Source of the DNA: Vitrella brassicaformis
Lineage: Eukaryota > Sar > Vitrellaceae
Reading direction: 5' to 3'
DNA length: 64,000 nt
NCBI GenBank assembly: GCA_001179505.1
Contig: CDMY01000355.1
Coordinates: 1-64,000, forward strand
Part shown: piece after piece, positions 44,388-57,774 of the stretch
Position numbering within the stretch: position 1 is the first letter of the stretch
How the letters are laid out: the number at the start of each line of letters is the position of its first letter
The notes under the pieces: generated by a model
Told to the model about the DNA's origin: nothing
The model's database searches: none
The model's input: only the letters and a program-made list of their open reading frames with translations
Position numbers and translations under genes: made by a program

Positions 44388-47300
44388 ATGATGACGAGTG
44401 ACTCGGATACAGGAAGTGTGGGCCCGCTGCAGCACTCATGGCTTGCGGATGCAGTCAAGGTCGGCATGGTGTGTGCGCGACTGTTTCGGGACGGCGCGAG
44501 CGAGCAGAGGCGGGTCTTTCGACTTGTGTTGGGGATGATGGCACAATTGGTGACAAAGCAGGCGAGAGAGGAGGGACTGGGCGAAGAGTTCGGCCCGACG
44601 ACAGAGGACGACAGGGACGTCATCTGGAAGATGTGGAAGGCCGCAAGAGGTGAAGGAAGAACCGCATCTATTGTGTCCATCATCCATGTGTGGAAATGAT
44701 GATGGTCTTGTATGCTGTCCACCATCAGGTGCTGTGCTTCACCTTTTGCCACCCATCCGGCCCTCCATCGTGTGGCCCATCCTCCCCGCCATCCGTCTCC
44801 GTCTCGCGAGAGCATTGCGCATCATCAGGCACCTCATCTATGCCCGCCTTCTCTCGTCCTTCCTCTCACTCAAAGCCGTCTGGCGGCAATCATCGATGCG
44901 TGGTCGGGCATCGCAGGCGTCAGATGCGGTCAGGCGTCGCATACTGGGATGCCAGATCACCGAGGCGAGCGCACAGTGGAAGGGAGGGGTCGTCGGCGGC
45001 CTGATTGAGCTGGACCGTGCGGTCAAGAGGGTGCTGTTGAGGCGGAAGGGCATGGCCATGCGTGTGTGGCGGAGGGAGGCTGGGCGGGGCGACAGGGAGG
45101 GATGGGCCATGATGCGAAAGGGACTGATGAACTGGACGGGAGAAAAAGGCGGAGACGCCGAGAAGAAGGTCGGTCAGACAATGGCGCAGACAAGTGGACT
45201 GGGTGTTTGGTTCGTCAGTCAATCTCCGCGTGTGTTTGCACAGTGGCTGGGTCTGATGCTGCCTGAGAGACAGTTGGTTGTCATCCTCCTCGATGCACTG
45301 TGGCGAAACAGTGAGCGTATATGCATATCATATGGCCTTCGATCACTCATTCCCTCATCTGTTGTGTGCAGATGGCTCCACGCTTCTCTCCAGGCTGCTC
45401 ATCGACACAAATGTCTCATCCCTGGCTTACCAGCTCGCCAACCAATATGCTCACACTGACCCATCCGCCCTCCCGCCGCGCCTTGCATCCATCGCACAAC
45501 CCATCACCGCCATGTCGACACTCACCAGCCTGACGGCCTTCTTGCCCTTCCCTTTCGAGTCGCATGATGTCGGCGGCGACGACGTCTTCGTCCGTGTGAC
45601 CCCTGAGGCGATGCGACTGTGGGGCCGGGTGAGGGAGTGGCATGGGCGGGGCGGGACGCCCAGCGACCTCGGCAAGAGGAAGAGGGCGATGGCATACGAT
45701 GAGGCGAGAGAGGCCAAGTCACTTCGGGCGGGCATCGCGACGCTTGCAGGTGGGTGGGGGAGAAGGGGGAGAGAGACATTGAGGAGAGACATGCGTTTGG
45801 TGTGCAGGCCTGGAGCCGAGAGCCAAGAAACAGGAGAAGAGACCTGTCGAGCTTTCGCAGTCCGTGACATCGCTCTCTGACGTGAGCCCTTCGTTGTGCC
45901 TGCATTCAGCATTTCTTCTGTTGATCAATGTTGTTTGCGTCAGAAAGAGATGGATCGGATGGTCGACGAGCTGCTGGGGATATTCCGCCTTATGAGACAC
46001 CAGCGCAAACACGGCACCAATCTCCTTGTCGACCGCGACCAGCTGAGCAAGCTGGTGTCCCACCCTGGCGAAAAATCGGGTTCAAAACTCTCGCCGCGGA
46101 CCCTAATCTCTTCCCTCGAAAGCCTGAATGTGCTCCCGCCAGGCTCAAACTGGCTCGACTTTGAGCGTCTCGCGGCATCTCTGCTTCAGAAAGACATCGA
46201 TGCCTCCGCAGCCCCTCTTCCATCTGTCGCGCCACCGTCACCAACAGCACCTCTCGACCAGCCGCCACCCCTCTCGGATACCTCGCCACCTCCGCCACCG
46301 TCCAACACCTTCCTGGACGTGCCCCCTCTCCGTGTTTGCGTCTGTGCCGCATATGGCCTGCCGCTGTTTGACGAGCCGCGAGACGCGAGCCGGCTGTACA
46401 GTGTGGAAGTATGCTTGCTGGGCGACGGCAGGGAGGAGAGGGGAGGTGGTTCGACGATGTTGAGGACCCGGCCGAGCACACTGGAGGGGCGGGGGCGGCC
46501 GATGGGTGGGCGGGTCATGTGGGACCATACGATCGAGTTCTCGATGAGAGACCTGACGGTGAGCGACGAGAAAACGATACAAATATATCGGTGCGTGAAT
46601 GATTCTGGTTTGCTGTGTGCAGGTCTCTGCTTTCCGCAACCTGCGGCTCCGCTTCACTCTTGACGTGGTCAGCAAGGAAATAATGTGTGTGTCTCCAATT
46701 GCCGGACTTATTCCTTGTCAATTGCCTTCTACCCGTCAGCTTGTCTCACACAAGGAATGGCGCACCCTGGGCACCAAGGAGGTCCCTCTCCGCCACCTCG
46801 CCAAGCTGCAACTCGAAAAGCCGCAACCACAGCCACAGTCCTCCACTTCAGCTGGCCGCCCGCAGCGCTTCATTGTCAGAGGGGCGTGGGAAGACAGAGC
46901 ACCCGCCATGTACCGATTCAGGCTGACGAATGTGGACCGGCGGCTGGGCAGGAGAGTGGAGAAGGCAGCAGCGGGGAAGAGGATGTATCTCACGATTGCG
47001 GTCAACGAACTATGTCTTCGAAGGCAGCGAGCTGCTGCGCAAGGACGAGTGGGGCAACCTTCTGAGGCCGCGGGCGGTGTTGAAGCCCATCCCTGTCCGG
47101 ATGGACGTGTGGGTGGACTCGGCCGCCTTCCACCCCTCGCTGGTCGATGTGCACCTCGACACATCGACGGACAGCACTAAGGAGGAGCAAGCAAAACTCG
47201 CCACATATGCGGTCGAGATGTCATTTTCAGGGCCGCTTGGGGGCGGCAGACAGCCGCAGATGCGGTCGACAAGGTTTGTGTTGGCGCAGCTGCTGACGAA

Positions 47301-50300
47301 GACCACTGCTGGGTCGCGGCCGGCTCAGTGGGCGAAGAAATGCAATTGGGGCGACGTTGTGGACATCTCCCTCGAACAGCTTCAGGAAGAAGGAGGCGAG
47401 AAGCAGCTGCAGCTGTCAATGGCGCTGCTATCAAAGATCGACAACCAGGTGTGGCGTACACACACAAATAGCGTCTCTGATACACCATATGCGGCCTCTT
47501 TGCCTGTCGGTGTCTCTTTCCTGACAGCCCGACACTATCCGTCTCGGCGCAACCCCTACGCCAATCGACCCCCTGCCCTTCATGCTGCCCTTCCCCCCTC
47601 CGCCGCCCCACTTACCGCCCTACACCCTCCCCACAGGAGACAGCCTCGAGGACCGCACCGACTGGCAGCTCCACCCCTTCAGACTCACTCCATCCATCCT
47701 GCCACTCAGGGGCCAGCAGGCGATCGATGTCTGGGTGGGGTTCAAAGTCAGGTGGGTGTGGGAGGTGGTCGACTATCCGAGAGAGCCCTTTGCCGCCTTC
47801 CCTCTGCCGCCGTTCCCGAAGGTGCGGCCCCTCTCTCATCGTAGTCAGCAGCTGAGGCGTGGGCAGGACATCCAGACGGAGGCAACCTACCCGCCACAGT
47901 ATGCTGAGACACGGCTAGAACCCCCATGTGTGGAGATTGTTCTCGACGGCATGATCGTGAGCAACCTCCCTGACCTGCCCATGGAGTATGCCATTGAAGT
48001 CGCCCTGTCGCTGAAGACTACCCGCCCCCCGCCGCCATCTGGGCCGCCGCCCAAAAGAACAGAGACCCGTGAAGAACTGTCCAGGCGGGAAAGTGGTGTC
48101 GCCGTGCCTCCGATGGCGACACCTTTGCCGGCGACACAGGCCGCTTTCCCGCCGACTGTAAGCCTTCCTGTCCCTGCCAGCGTGAGCATCCCTACCCCTC
48201 AGGCGCCCTTGCCGCCTCCACCCCCATCACCACCCCCACACGACGAGATGGAGTCCGAAAGCTCTGCATCGTCAGAAGAGCGAACGCCGATAGTCACCGA
48301 GACAACAGGCATTCTCTCATCCTTCCTGGGTCCGACAACAAGTACCCAGCCGGTGCCGCAGACAATGCCGCCACCGCAACAGTCAACGCGGGCCCTTTCA
48401 CAAGTGGCGAAGAAGCGGCCCCCACCGCCGCCACCGAGTATGCCGTTCCCAGAGCCGCCTTCCCCCGAAGGCAGCGAGTCGACGAGCGGATCAGAGGAGG
48501 ATCAGCTGCTGCCAAACTTCAACCTGCCGCTCTTCGCGCCTCCCACAGCCACACACGCAGCTCCTCCGCCCGATGCAGTGGCGACCAGTCGGCCGAAAGG
48601 GAGTCCCTCTGTGTGGATGAGCCGGGCGATCAAGAGCACGGGCGGTGAGGGGGAGCGGTGGATAGAGTGGAGGGAGGTGGGGGAGGTCCTGTTGGATGCT
48701 GGGGTGGACAAAACAGTAGGGCAGATGACGATGGCCGTGACGCTCTGCGCGAGGCCGCTCAGGATTCCGTCGCAGGTGGGGACACTTCATGAGACACACT
48801 GATCCACCACCATCAATCACCACGTGTGTGCTCTGGCCAGGGCGAGTGGCGTCCATTTGCAACAGCCCACATGCCCCTTTCCAGCGTCCTCACCTTCACA
48901 CCAACGCACCCCTTGCCTGCGCCCCCTGAACTCAATTTCCACTCCCTCCTTCTCCAGAGTGCTCTCTCGACACGCGACGTCACCGGCAGCCTGCGAATCG
49001 CCTGCCGCGTGCGCCACCACATGCAGGCGGCATTCTCCTTCCCACCTGCATCGCCACCCAGGAGGCCCATCACGCCTCGACTTCGCTTCGAGCCTCCACT
49101 GGTAGACAGGGCGATTGGTGTGGACAAGGGGGTCGAGGCGCAGATCGAGGCGCCGAGGACTGCTGAGATTGCTGTCCCTCGAGTGCCGGCAAGACCATCC
49201 GTGCCTGTCACTGCCGTCGCGAAGAAACCCGACTCGGTGATTGCGGCACCACCCAAGAAGCCAGGAGCCCGGCCACCACCACCACCGCCTCCTCTCCCTC
49301 CTGTCGTGCCAAAGCGTCCCTCTGTGAGGCCACCGTCTGAGTCGGCGAGCGAGGAGTCTGTGGAGCCTTCACGGCCGTCGATCATCAACCTCACCGCTGC
49401 AGCAGATCGCGACAGGAGGGCAGACTCGTGGATGGGCGACTTCCTTGGCCCGTCTGTCAGGCAGTCTGCTGGCATCTTTGAGTCGATCGGTGCATCCATT
49501 GGCGGCGCAGAGACAGGGCCGGTGGAGGCGAGAAAGGCAGCGGGGGAAGGGCCAAGGCCATCACCAACTCCACCTGCACCACTACGACCACCACCACCAC
49601 CACCACCACCAATGGAAGAGCGAAAGAGCAGGTTGACGGTCGTGCTGAAGGATTCCAGCTACACGGACCTTGATATGGTGATCTTGGAGAGGGGAGTGCT
49701 CGATCTGAGGGGGAAGGCTCTCGGGCCAAAGGGATTTGCAGACATGGCGCGCGAGGCTCACCAATGGGCCAAGAAGCTGCACACCATTAAACTCGCCGGT
49801 GAGGCAAACTGCATGCAGCATATTGGCTCTCCACTCTTGCACCTCGCTACGGCCGCCTGATCTCTGCGTGCGTCCTGCAGGCACGTGTCTCGAGGACGAA
49901 GGCGCCATGGCACTGGCGAGATTCCTGGGCAGTGGCACGACAGCAAAGACCCCAAGGCTGAGCTACCTGGACGTCACTGGTACACGCACATGGTCCCCGA
50001 GGCATGTGTATATGCATGGGCTGTGTCCTGTCTTATCTTGCATCTTTTGCCAGACACGGAGATGACGGAGCGTGGTGTGGTTGAGTTGGTGAGCTGCCTC
50101 TACACGCTCAACATACCCATCAAACAGTTCTCCATCGGAAGTGAGACGTGGGAGAGAGACACAGACAGACAGACAAGCACATGGTCGGAGTGACATCTGT
50201 GTGTGTGGCATTCCTGCGTGCCTCAGAGAATCCCCTTGGAGTGACCGGCACGGCCGCTGTCTCTGCCCTCCTCTCGGCTTCGAACACCCTGCTCAACATC

Positions 50301-50900
50301 AACCTGGCTGGTGATCGCCTCTCTGTGTGATTATGTGATTACGTGATTGCGTGCAGGCTGTGGCATCGAAGACGGCGGGGCCCGTGCGCTGGCTGGTGCC
50401 CTGATGCCCTCTGGCAGGGCTGGCCAGAGACCATCGCCGCTGATGAAAATCCGGCTCAAAGGTACCAAGCAATTTGCAGAACGCAATGGCGTTTTTCAGT
50501 CCTTTGCAACGATGCATGTGTTGTTTTGCGCCTCACAGATAACCGCATTGGCGACAACGGAGCTGTCCTTCTGTTCCAGAGCTTTGCAAATGTGCCAAAC
50601 CTCCGAGAAATCAATTTTGGAGGTGATCTTGTGTCTTCGCACGATGAAGCACTGTTCCCATCGATGTATTGCGGCATCCAGGCAACCCGTGGGGCGACAG
50701 GGGTGCATCAGCCTTGCTGGCACTGCTCGACACACCGGACATGAGAATAAAGGACGTGGACATAACAAGTATGCCCGCGAAAAAGCCTTGTGACGGCATG
50801 ATGGTGTCTCTTCTTTCTTGCAGGTATTCGTGTGTCTGGGAGTGTGCGCGACGCCTTGCGACAGAGTGCCGGGGAGCACAATGTGGCTGTTGTTATGTGA
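44388..50900 (+). CDS. large C2-like and leucine-rich-repeat protein, about 1,800 residues
   Basis: The ATG at 44388 (MMTSDSDTGS) starts an N-terminal helical region of several exons (about 44388-45880). A short Pro-rich linker follows, then a C2-like beta-sandwich beginning PLRVCVCAAYGLPLFDE (about 46325) and ending WDHTIEFSMRDLTVSAFRNL. A second beta-rich region (about 46990-47450) contains RMDVWVDSAAFHPSLVDVHL. Long Pro/Ser-rich exons run from 47528 to 49800. The C-terminus is a ribonuclease-inhibitor type LRR array, one repeat per exon: 49881-49979, 50054-50140, 50227-50310, 50357-50461, 50539-50622 and 50682-50768, then a last exon 50824-50900. A typical repeat reads DNRIGDNGAVLLFQSFANV. 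All LRR introns are phase 1. The domains suggest a membrane- or protein-interaction scaffold; no enzyme motif was found. Some joins at 45750-47010 are approximate, and two adjacent genes are not fully excluded. Confidence 0.7.
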
Positions 50901-51577
50901 GTCCCAGTGAGGGCGTGGTTGTATCAGGGAAATTGATTCAATCAATGAGGAGGATGAAATCGGCAGATCAGTGGATGTGACTTTGCTTCTGCACTGAGTC
51001 GATGGACAACTTAGGACTCCGACTTAGGAGACGAAATTTGGATATGTTTTGTTGGGGTGCGGCACACTGCATGCAGACATTAGGAATGAAAGCCACTCAT
51101 CCGTTGTCCTTTAGGAACTCGTGTCTCCGATAGGCGTCTCCGCGTCATTTCCCCCACCTGGCATTTCCCTGCCGCGTATGGCCTGGGATGCTTAGGGTTT
51201 CTGTCGGTGGGTGACCTGCTGCCGATTGAATTTGGGACGGCCTTCATCATTTTCACGGTGCCATCGCCACAGGCCATCACTGCCACACACATCACACACG
51301 AAGGTCCACACGCAACACAACGCATGAAGTGTACAGTATACAGTACAGCAAAAAATGCCCAAAATGCCTTTCCCGCCCTGGTGCACAGCTCGCAGAGAAG
51401 CGCTGAGCCATTCTTCGCGTTAGCGTCTGCAGACACGACCAAGAGGAGCTCAGTGTCTTCACCGTCCAAGATCTCGCATTTCCATTCATCGAAGCGGCTG
51501 TGTGGATGCGGTCATGAGGAGGAGCACCTGTGCCGAGAAGATCTCACCACAGATGCTGATCTGACCGCATTCTGCCG
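50901..51577. other. intergenic region between LRR and RING genes
   Basis: Open frames on both strands of about 120 residues, but without motifs. A GTATAC-type palindromic stretch (TACAGTATACAGTA) lies at about 51332. It presumably contains the promoter of the downstream gene. Confidence 0.4.
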
Positions 51578-54500
51578 ATGAGCGCGTCATTCTTCGAGAA
51601 CCTGCGGAAGGGCCTCACCGGCAGCACCAGGAAGGCACTCTACGAAGACAAGAATGAGGAGGAGAGCCCACCTCGCATGCAGGCGTCATGGAGCCGCCGG
51701 ATCAGCGGGAGGAGGAGCCGCTCGGCGTCGGCTCGCAAGGAGAGGGAGGGGGATGTGAGGCTGGATTTGGAAGGGCAACCGGTGAGCATGAGATCGGCGA
51801 CCGAGGGGAACCAACAGGGAGAGCACCGAGAGAAGAAGGACTTAGATGCCTGGGTGGAGAAGAAGCTGTGTCCTCAGACGGTCGGTAGTCACGACACAGC
51901 CAGATAATGCTGCACTCACCCACTCACTCGCTCGCTCACTCACTCACTCACTCACACCCAGACAGACAGACAGACAGATGCAGACATACAGATGCACACA
52001 CACACGCCTCTGCATGCTTGTCACTGGCTGGTTGGCTGGTTGATCGACTTAATTTGTCAGGTGAGAACCAACGCATATCGCGTCGGCAGAGAGGACGGCG
52101 ATGCCAATGCAGACCTCTCGAGCCGCCAACCCAGCCGCCCCGCCCCACCACAGGCCAGCAGCACTCGCCTCAAGCAGCAGCACCAGCAGCAGCAGCAGCA
52201 GGGTGGTGGTGGTGGTGGCCCGACCCCTGGCAGAGCCTTTCTCAGCCGCAATCTGGCCCAGGGCCTGGCCGCACAGGCCATGGCTGGCCGTATGGAGTTT
52301 TGTTCGGCTCCATTGGCTCCATCAGGGGCGTATGAGGGTCTGGGTGGCGGGCACAGCTCTGACGATGACGACAGCCCCCACTCGATGCGGGGCAACAAGG
52401 AGCTGACAGGACTCAGCGAGGTGATGATGCGCCAGAAGATCCGCGAGATGGTGCGGAACAGAGGAGGCATTGTCGACAATCAGACTAATGACAAAGAAGG
52501 TGAAGGTGAAAACGACAACGAGCAGCCAGACGACCCCGCGGTCACTGCGGCACGGCGAAGACAGCTGGCGATGGCTGAGGACAACATCAGCCTGCTGCAG
52601 TCGCTCCAGGGAGAGATCGAGCAGAGCCGCTACTTGCGAGCCGACCCAAACGACGATCCGGATAAGAGAGTTGTAGAGTCATTCATGACGCAGCTAATGC
52701 AGAACGAGGTGGGCACCAGAAGGAACTCAAATACACGCATGAAGCAATGAATGTGTGTCCTCGGTTGAGTATCGAACATCAGGCGGGTGCCAAGGGAGAC
52801 CGTGTTGGTGCCGACACAGAGGACAGTGATGGCGATGCAGCGCCCCCGAGCCACCAGCCCAGCGGGTTCCCTCCCCCACAGGCCAGCAGCACTCCCCTCA
52901 AGCAGCAGCGCCAGCAGCAGGGTGGTGGTCCGGGCACAGGGACCTTTCTCAAGCCCATTGGCCGCGGGGTAAGATGGGGCTCCTCAGCTGCACCAGGGTA
53001 CGCCGATAATAGCTCCCAATCCTCGCGAAGCAGCGATGAGGACGGCCCCCAGTCGACTGAGCCGAGAGGACTGGACGAGGCCTTGATGCGCCAGAAGCTC
53101 CGCGAGAGGGTGCGGAATAGAGGCGGGATTGCGGACGAGAATGACAGTGACGAGCAACCAGACGACCTCCTCACTGCGAAACGGCGAGAGCAACTGGCCA
53201 TGGCTGAGGACAACAGCAGTCTACGTCAGTCGCTCCAGGGAGAGATCGAGCAGAACCGCTACTTCTCCAAACCGACCTTCAGCGACTCAGACGAGGACAA
53301 GGAGCGAGGAAGGAAGCTGCAGCAAGACATGATGCCCAGCTTTGGCGACCTCTCCCAGCTGGGCGAGGCCGACTTCCTCCAGCAGGGCTCGCCCATCTTC
53401 TTCGGCAACGACATGGGCATCCCTGGCATCCCGTCGTCATCGGCAGCAGGCGCCGCCCAGCGGCGGGCTTGCCGGCGGGCTCACAACGACGACGGGGCCG
53501 ACGATGCGACCAAGGGCGGTCAGGGCAGCAAGGAGCGGCAGTCGCGGCGGAACAAGGGTGTCACCACCACCCAGGATCGTTTCGAGAAGGTGCAGAGGCT
53601 GGTGGCGAGCTTAGGGCAGCGCCAGGACCAGCAGAGGAAGAGGATGCACGAGGAGAGGAAGAGGATGCACACTTTCAGCCAAATTGAGAAGCTCGAGGCC
53701 ATGGTGCGGGCCACGCGCGAGAACTGCGCCCACGACCAACTGGCGCCAGAGGACCAGCGCCAGCCGGTGCAGCTTCTCGAGGACCACCAGCTTCTTTTTG
53801 AGCTGCCCACCCCGGGCTACCCCCACCCGTTTCTCATGGACGGCCTGCTCTTCCGCCATGCCGTCCAGGCGTGTGTGGTCCACGGTGCGGCCGGGTCGCT
53901 TGAGGTTTTGCCGCGCGAGACACTCATCAAGCCGAGCAAGAAGGACTGCGACGAGCGCCTGGGTGCGGGTGAGGTGCAGGAGGAGGATGGGAAGAAGATC
54001 AAGTGGAGCGATATGGTGCTGGACGCTCTTGACTCGTCTTGCATGTACCGGGACGAAGCTCTCAACGTGGTCACCGAAGGTGCGCGGACACACACACACA
54101 CACACACAAACACACACATGCTGTTGATGGGTTCATTCGTGTAACCTGTGTCTATCTCGATGAATGGAGCAAGCAGATTACCTGCCGTCGCCCCTGCTGG
54201 TGCAGGCGGCCATGGCCAATGCACCCATGCAGACCGTGCAGGTACGTCAGAGAGAGCACTCCGCCGGCATTGGGAGGGAGTGTGGGTGTGCATGGTGGCC
54301 TGCCCCCCTGACTCATGTGTAGACTCTTGTCGCCTACAGCGCCGACGTCAATGACAAGGGCCATGTGCACCACTTCACACGCGGCGCATACAAAGCCAGC
54401 CTCAAGACATCATCACTCGGTACGTGAGACCTCACTATGTGACCAATCATATCATGGCCACCTCTGTCTTTTCTTTTGTGGGTGCCTATGTGCGTGTGCA

Positions 54501-57500
54501 GGTGCGGCGGCCCTGTGGCATCGGCCTCAGATGCTCTCCTTCCTCCTGGCCAACACAGCCGCCGACATGTCGGTGCTCTCTGAGGTAGAGGTCAGGCCCC
54601 CACAAACGGCAAACGCCAAAAGTAACCGCCACCTGCGTGCCTGCATGCCTAAAACACCAACAGACCAACAGACAGACAGACAGACAGACCCATTCACTTT
54701 CAGCCTCTTCTCTTTGCCGTCGTCCCTCAGGCACATTCCGTTGGGCTGAGGGTCTGAATCTGCTGCAGCTGGTGTGCATCGGCCCGCCCCCGCCCAAGAC
54801 CGCCCCGAAGAGCACATCGATTGTGCCGAAGGAGTCCAGGCCGCCCGCCACACCCAAAGAGGCAGATGGTCAGACACAGGCAACCACAGACAGCAGCCTC
54901 TCATTGGTGCATTGCCCGTGCCATGCATGCAGAGTCTGCCAACGTGCTCAGTGCGGCAGCCAAGCTGAAGGCCAAGAAGGCTGTGGCCAAGAGCAAGGCG
55001 GAGGAGGGTGCATCATCACAGGCCAAGGAACAGGAGAAGGAGGATCGCCGCCGAGAGGCCATCTTGGAGCAGGTCCGCATCAGACGGGAACAGCAGGAGG
55101 AGGACAGACAGCGCACCGCCCTCGCGACGCTGGAGGCCCTCGCCGCCCACGGCCTGATCGGAGGCCATCAGCAGAGCATCCTCTCCCTGCAGCGGCGGGA
55201 TAAGGAGGGCAACACGGCTCTGCACCTGGCGGCCCGGCACGGCTGGTCGAGCCTGGTTGACTGGCTGCTCAAGCGGGGCGTTGCAGTAGATGCCGTCAAC
55301 ATGGCCAACGAGACGGCGCTCGACCTCGCTCGCAAGAACAAGCGATCGGTGAGGCACGCCAGACAGCAGGCGGGCAACAGGGCCTCCCAAGTGTGTGATG
55401 GCGTCTTGTGTGCTGTGGAGTGCAGGCGTGTGAGGCGGTCTTGACAGAGCACCTGTCTGCCCATCACCAGCAGGAGGCGGTCTACGAGCTGCTGGCGGAG
55501 GAGACACTCAGACGCGAGCGCGACGAGAAAAAACGCGAGAAGAACCGGGAGAAGGTACGCAGACACACCCAGACACAGACACACAGGCCCCCCACAGACA
55601 CGCCAGACAGGCGACAAACAAAGATCCTCTGCTCTTTTCCTTTCTTTGTGTGGTGTAGAGGAAGCGTCAGAAGTGCAAGAAGCGCGACACAGCCGTAGGA
55701 GCTGAAGGAGCCGAAGGCGACCAAGAGGAGCCGCAGGCGGCCCCAGTGGAGGAGGAGCTCGACGACCATGAACAGCGCCTAGTTTCCCGAACGAATGTCC
55801 CGCACCCAAACACGATTGCACGAACACGGCTTGCGCCCCTCTCCCTCTCTCTCTCACACACAAGGAAGGCCTCGACCGTCCAGTCGAGCTCGTAAGCGAC
55901 GACGACAGAGCAAGGCATCCGTGCAGAGGACCTGGTGGTCTGTTCTCTTACAGGTGTGATGTCGAGGACGGGCCAATGTCGAGTTCGCCTCAACCTGGCG
56001 GAGACCTGCCGACCACGTGAGCATCAAAGCATCGCCAGGTGCTCGCAATATGGAGCGTGCCTTCGTCCATTGCAGGCTCGACGAAGACATGAGTGGCGTG
56101 CCGTCCTCCTCGTCGAGTGTCCCGCCGCCGCATGCACACAGGTAAACGAGTCAGCCCAGATCTCTCTCCATCGAAACGAATGAATCAGCGCCCCGCCCGA
56201 TGTGTGTGTGCAGAGGTGCTGGCGACACTGATGAGGACCGTGACGAACAGGAGGCAATAGCTGCGTCGCTGGAGGCTGCCGCTGAGCAGTGGGAGGCCAT
56301 CAAGACGCACGTGACCACTGCCCACAAGCAGATACAGGGGTGAGTACGAGACAGACGCTCATCGGATGCGCGACGATGCATTTTCATCTGTGTCTGGCGT
56401 GGCGTGGCGTTGTGTATGCGACAGGTTGCGGGAGAGGTTACAGGCCGAGGCGGACATGACTGCGGCCACAGAAGCCCAGGAGCAGCGCTTGATTGAGGAG
56501 AACAACGAGCTCGAGGCAGCCAACCCCGTGTACGTTGCTGCAGGCGTCACCCACCAATGCGTCCATCCATCCATCCATTGCCTGCCTTCCATGTGTCGGT
56601 TCTGTTCTGTTGCAGTCTGACGGCGGACCAGCTCGACCTCAAGGCCTCTGCTGGTGATGTCAGGCACTTCCAGAGGGTCGTCGACGGCCGCTTCTACGAG
56701 CTGCAATCGCTGATGGGCGAGTGCCTCCAGCGAGCTGTGGACCTCACCAACAGCCCTCCTGACACATCATCGGACGAGCCGGCTCCCGACAAACAGGACA
56801 GCAGCCCGAACATGCCCCCCGAGGCCCCCTGTGCGACCAGTCCCCCATCGGCGACGGCTGGCGAGTCCATTGGGTGGCTGGAAGAGTTGGAGAGCAGCCA
56901 CCTGGACATCCCCGAGAAGTGTGTGAGGGCATCGAAGCGGCTGGAGGACATTGAGCAGGACATCGGCAAGTGAGAAGCGCAGATTGAAGAGGACTCACCG
57001 ATTGCATTACAGATCGGTTGCCATCCCTTCCTGCAGGTTGGTGTGTGAGGTCGTCGACGCCACCACCCGCCGTGAGGCATCCGACGCCCATCTGCAGGGC
57101 CTCACCGAGCAGAATTACGAGCTCAAACGACGCGACAAGGAGCGGTGAGAAAGGCGCACACACAGTCTCATGTTCACTTCTATCTGTCTGTCTGTCTGCC
57201 TGCCTGCCAGATTGACCGAGGAGAAGCTCCAGTCGCTCACGTCTGTCCAGGCCGTGAAGTGCTTCCATCAGGCGGCCTCTCAAGAAAGCCAGCGACTGAA
57301 GGAGCTGCTGGGTCGGTGCAGCGACCACCTGCTCAATCTGGCGAGTGCGTCCTTCCAGCGTGATGTCGAGCGGCGCGTCGAGGAGGTCAGGGTGGCGCGC
57401 GACAGAGAGGCGGTCGAGCAGCTGAAACGTCAGGAGGCTGCGACGGCCAAGATGGTCAGCGAGATGCAGCAGCAGCTCGAGGAGGAGAGGGGCAAGCCCA

Positions 57501-57774
57501 AGCAGGACATCACCTCGTGTGTGGTGTGCCATGAAGCGCCCAATGACGTGGTTATGATGCCCTGCCGACACAAATGCATTTGTACAGGTGGGCAGATGGG
57601 CAGGCAAGGGACACCTTGGGGCGTACATATGTGTGGTGTGTGCCCATTTGTGCAGGTTGTTTCGATCGCCTCAAGAGGCAGCACCCGGGGCGCAAGGTGC
57701 CGTGCCCCATATGTCGCAAAGAGCGCCTCAAGCAATACTCAGGGCCCGTGTTTGAGCAGGGGCACCACGACTGA
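51578..57774 (+). CDS. ankyrin-UIM-coiled coil-RING protein, probable E3 ubiquitin ligase
   Basis: The ATG at 51578 opens MSASFFENLRKGLTG. Two tandem, clearly related segments follow (about 52062-52710 and 52783-53310). They share PPQASSTxLKQQ, a Gln/Gly run, MRQKxREMVRNRGGI and QLAMAEDNxSLxQSLQGEIEQ. Next are ankyrin-like helices (about 54180-54570) and a clear ankyrin repeat, KEGNTALHLAARHGWSSLV, at about 55205-55260. A charged coiled coil comes next, then a UIM-like EDRDEQEAIAASLEAA at about 56235-56280, more coiled coil, and a C-terminal C3HC4 RING: CVVCHEAPNDVVMMPCRHKC, then CTGC and CPICRKER (57518-57732). The stop is at 57772-57774. This layout fits substrate binding by ankyrin, ubiquitin binding by the UIM and transfer by the RING. 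Joins at 55790-55960 could not be phased with certainty, so a split into two genes remains possible. Confidence 0.75.

Noticed and set aside
51080-51581. Open frames of about 125 codons on both strands upstream of the RING gene
   Set aside because: Neither shows motifs. Both occupy what is more likely promoter and leader of the gene starting at 51578.
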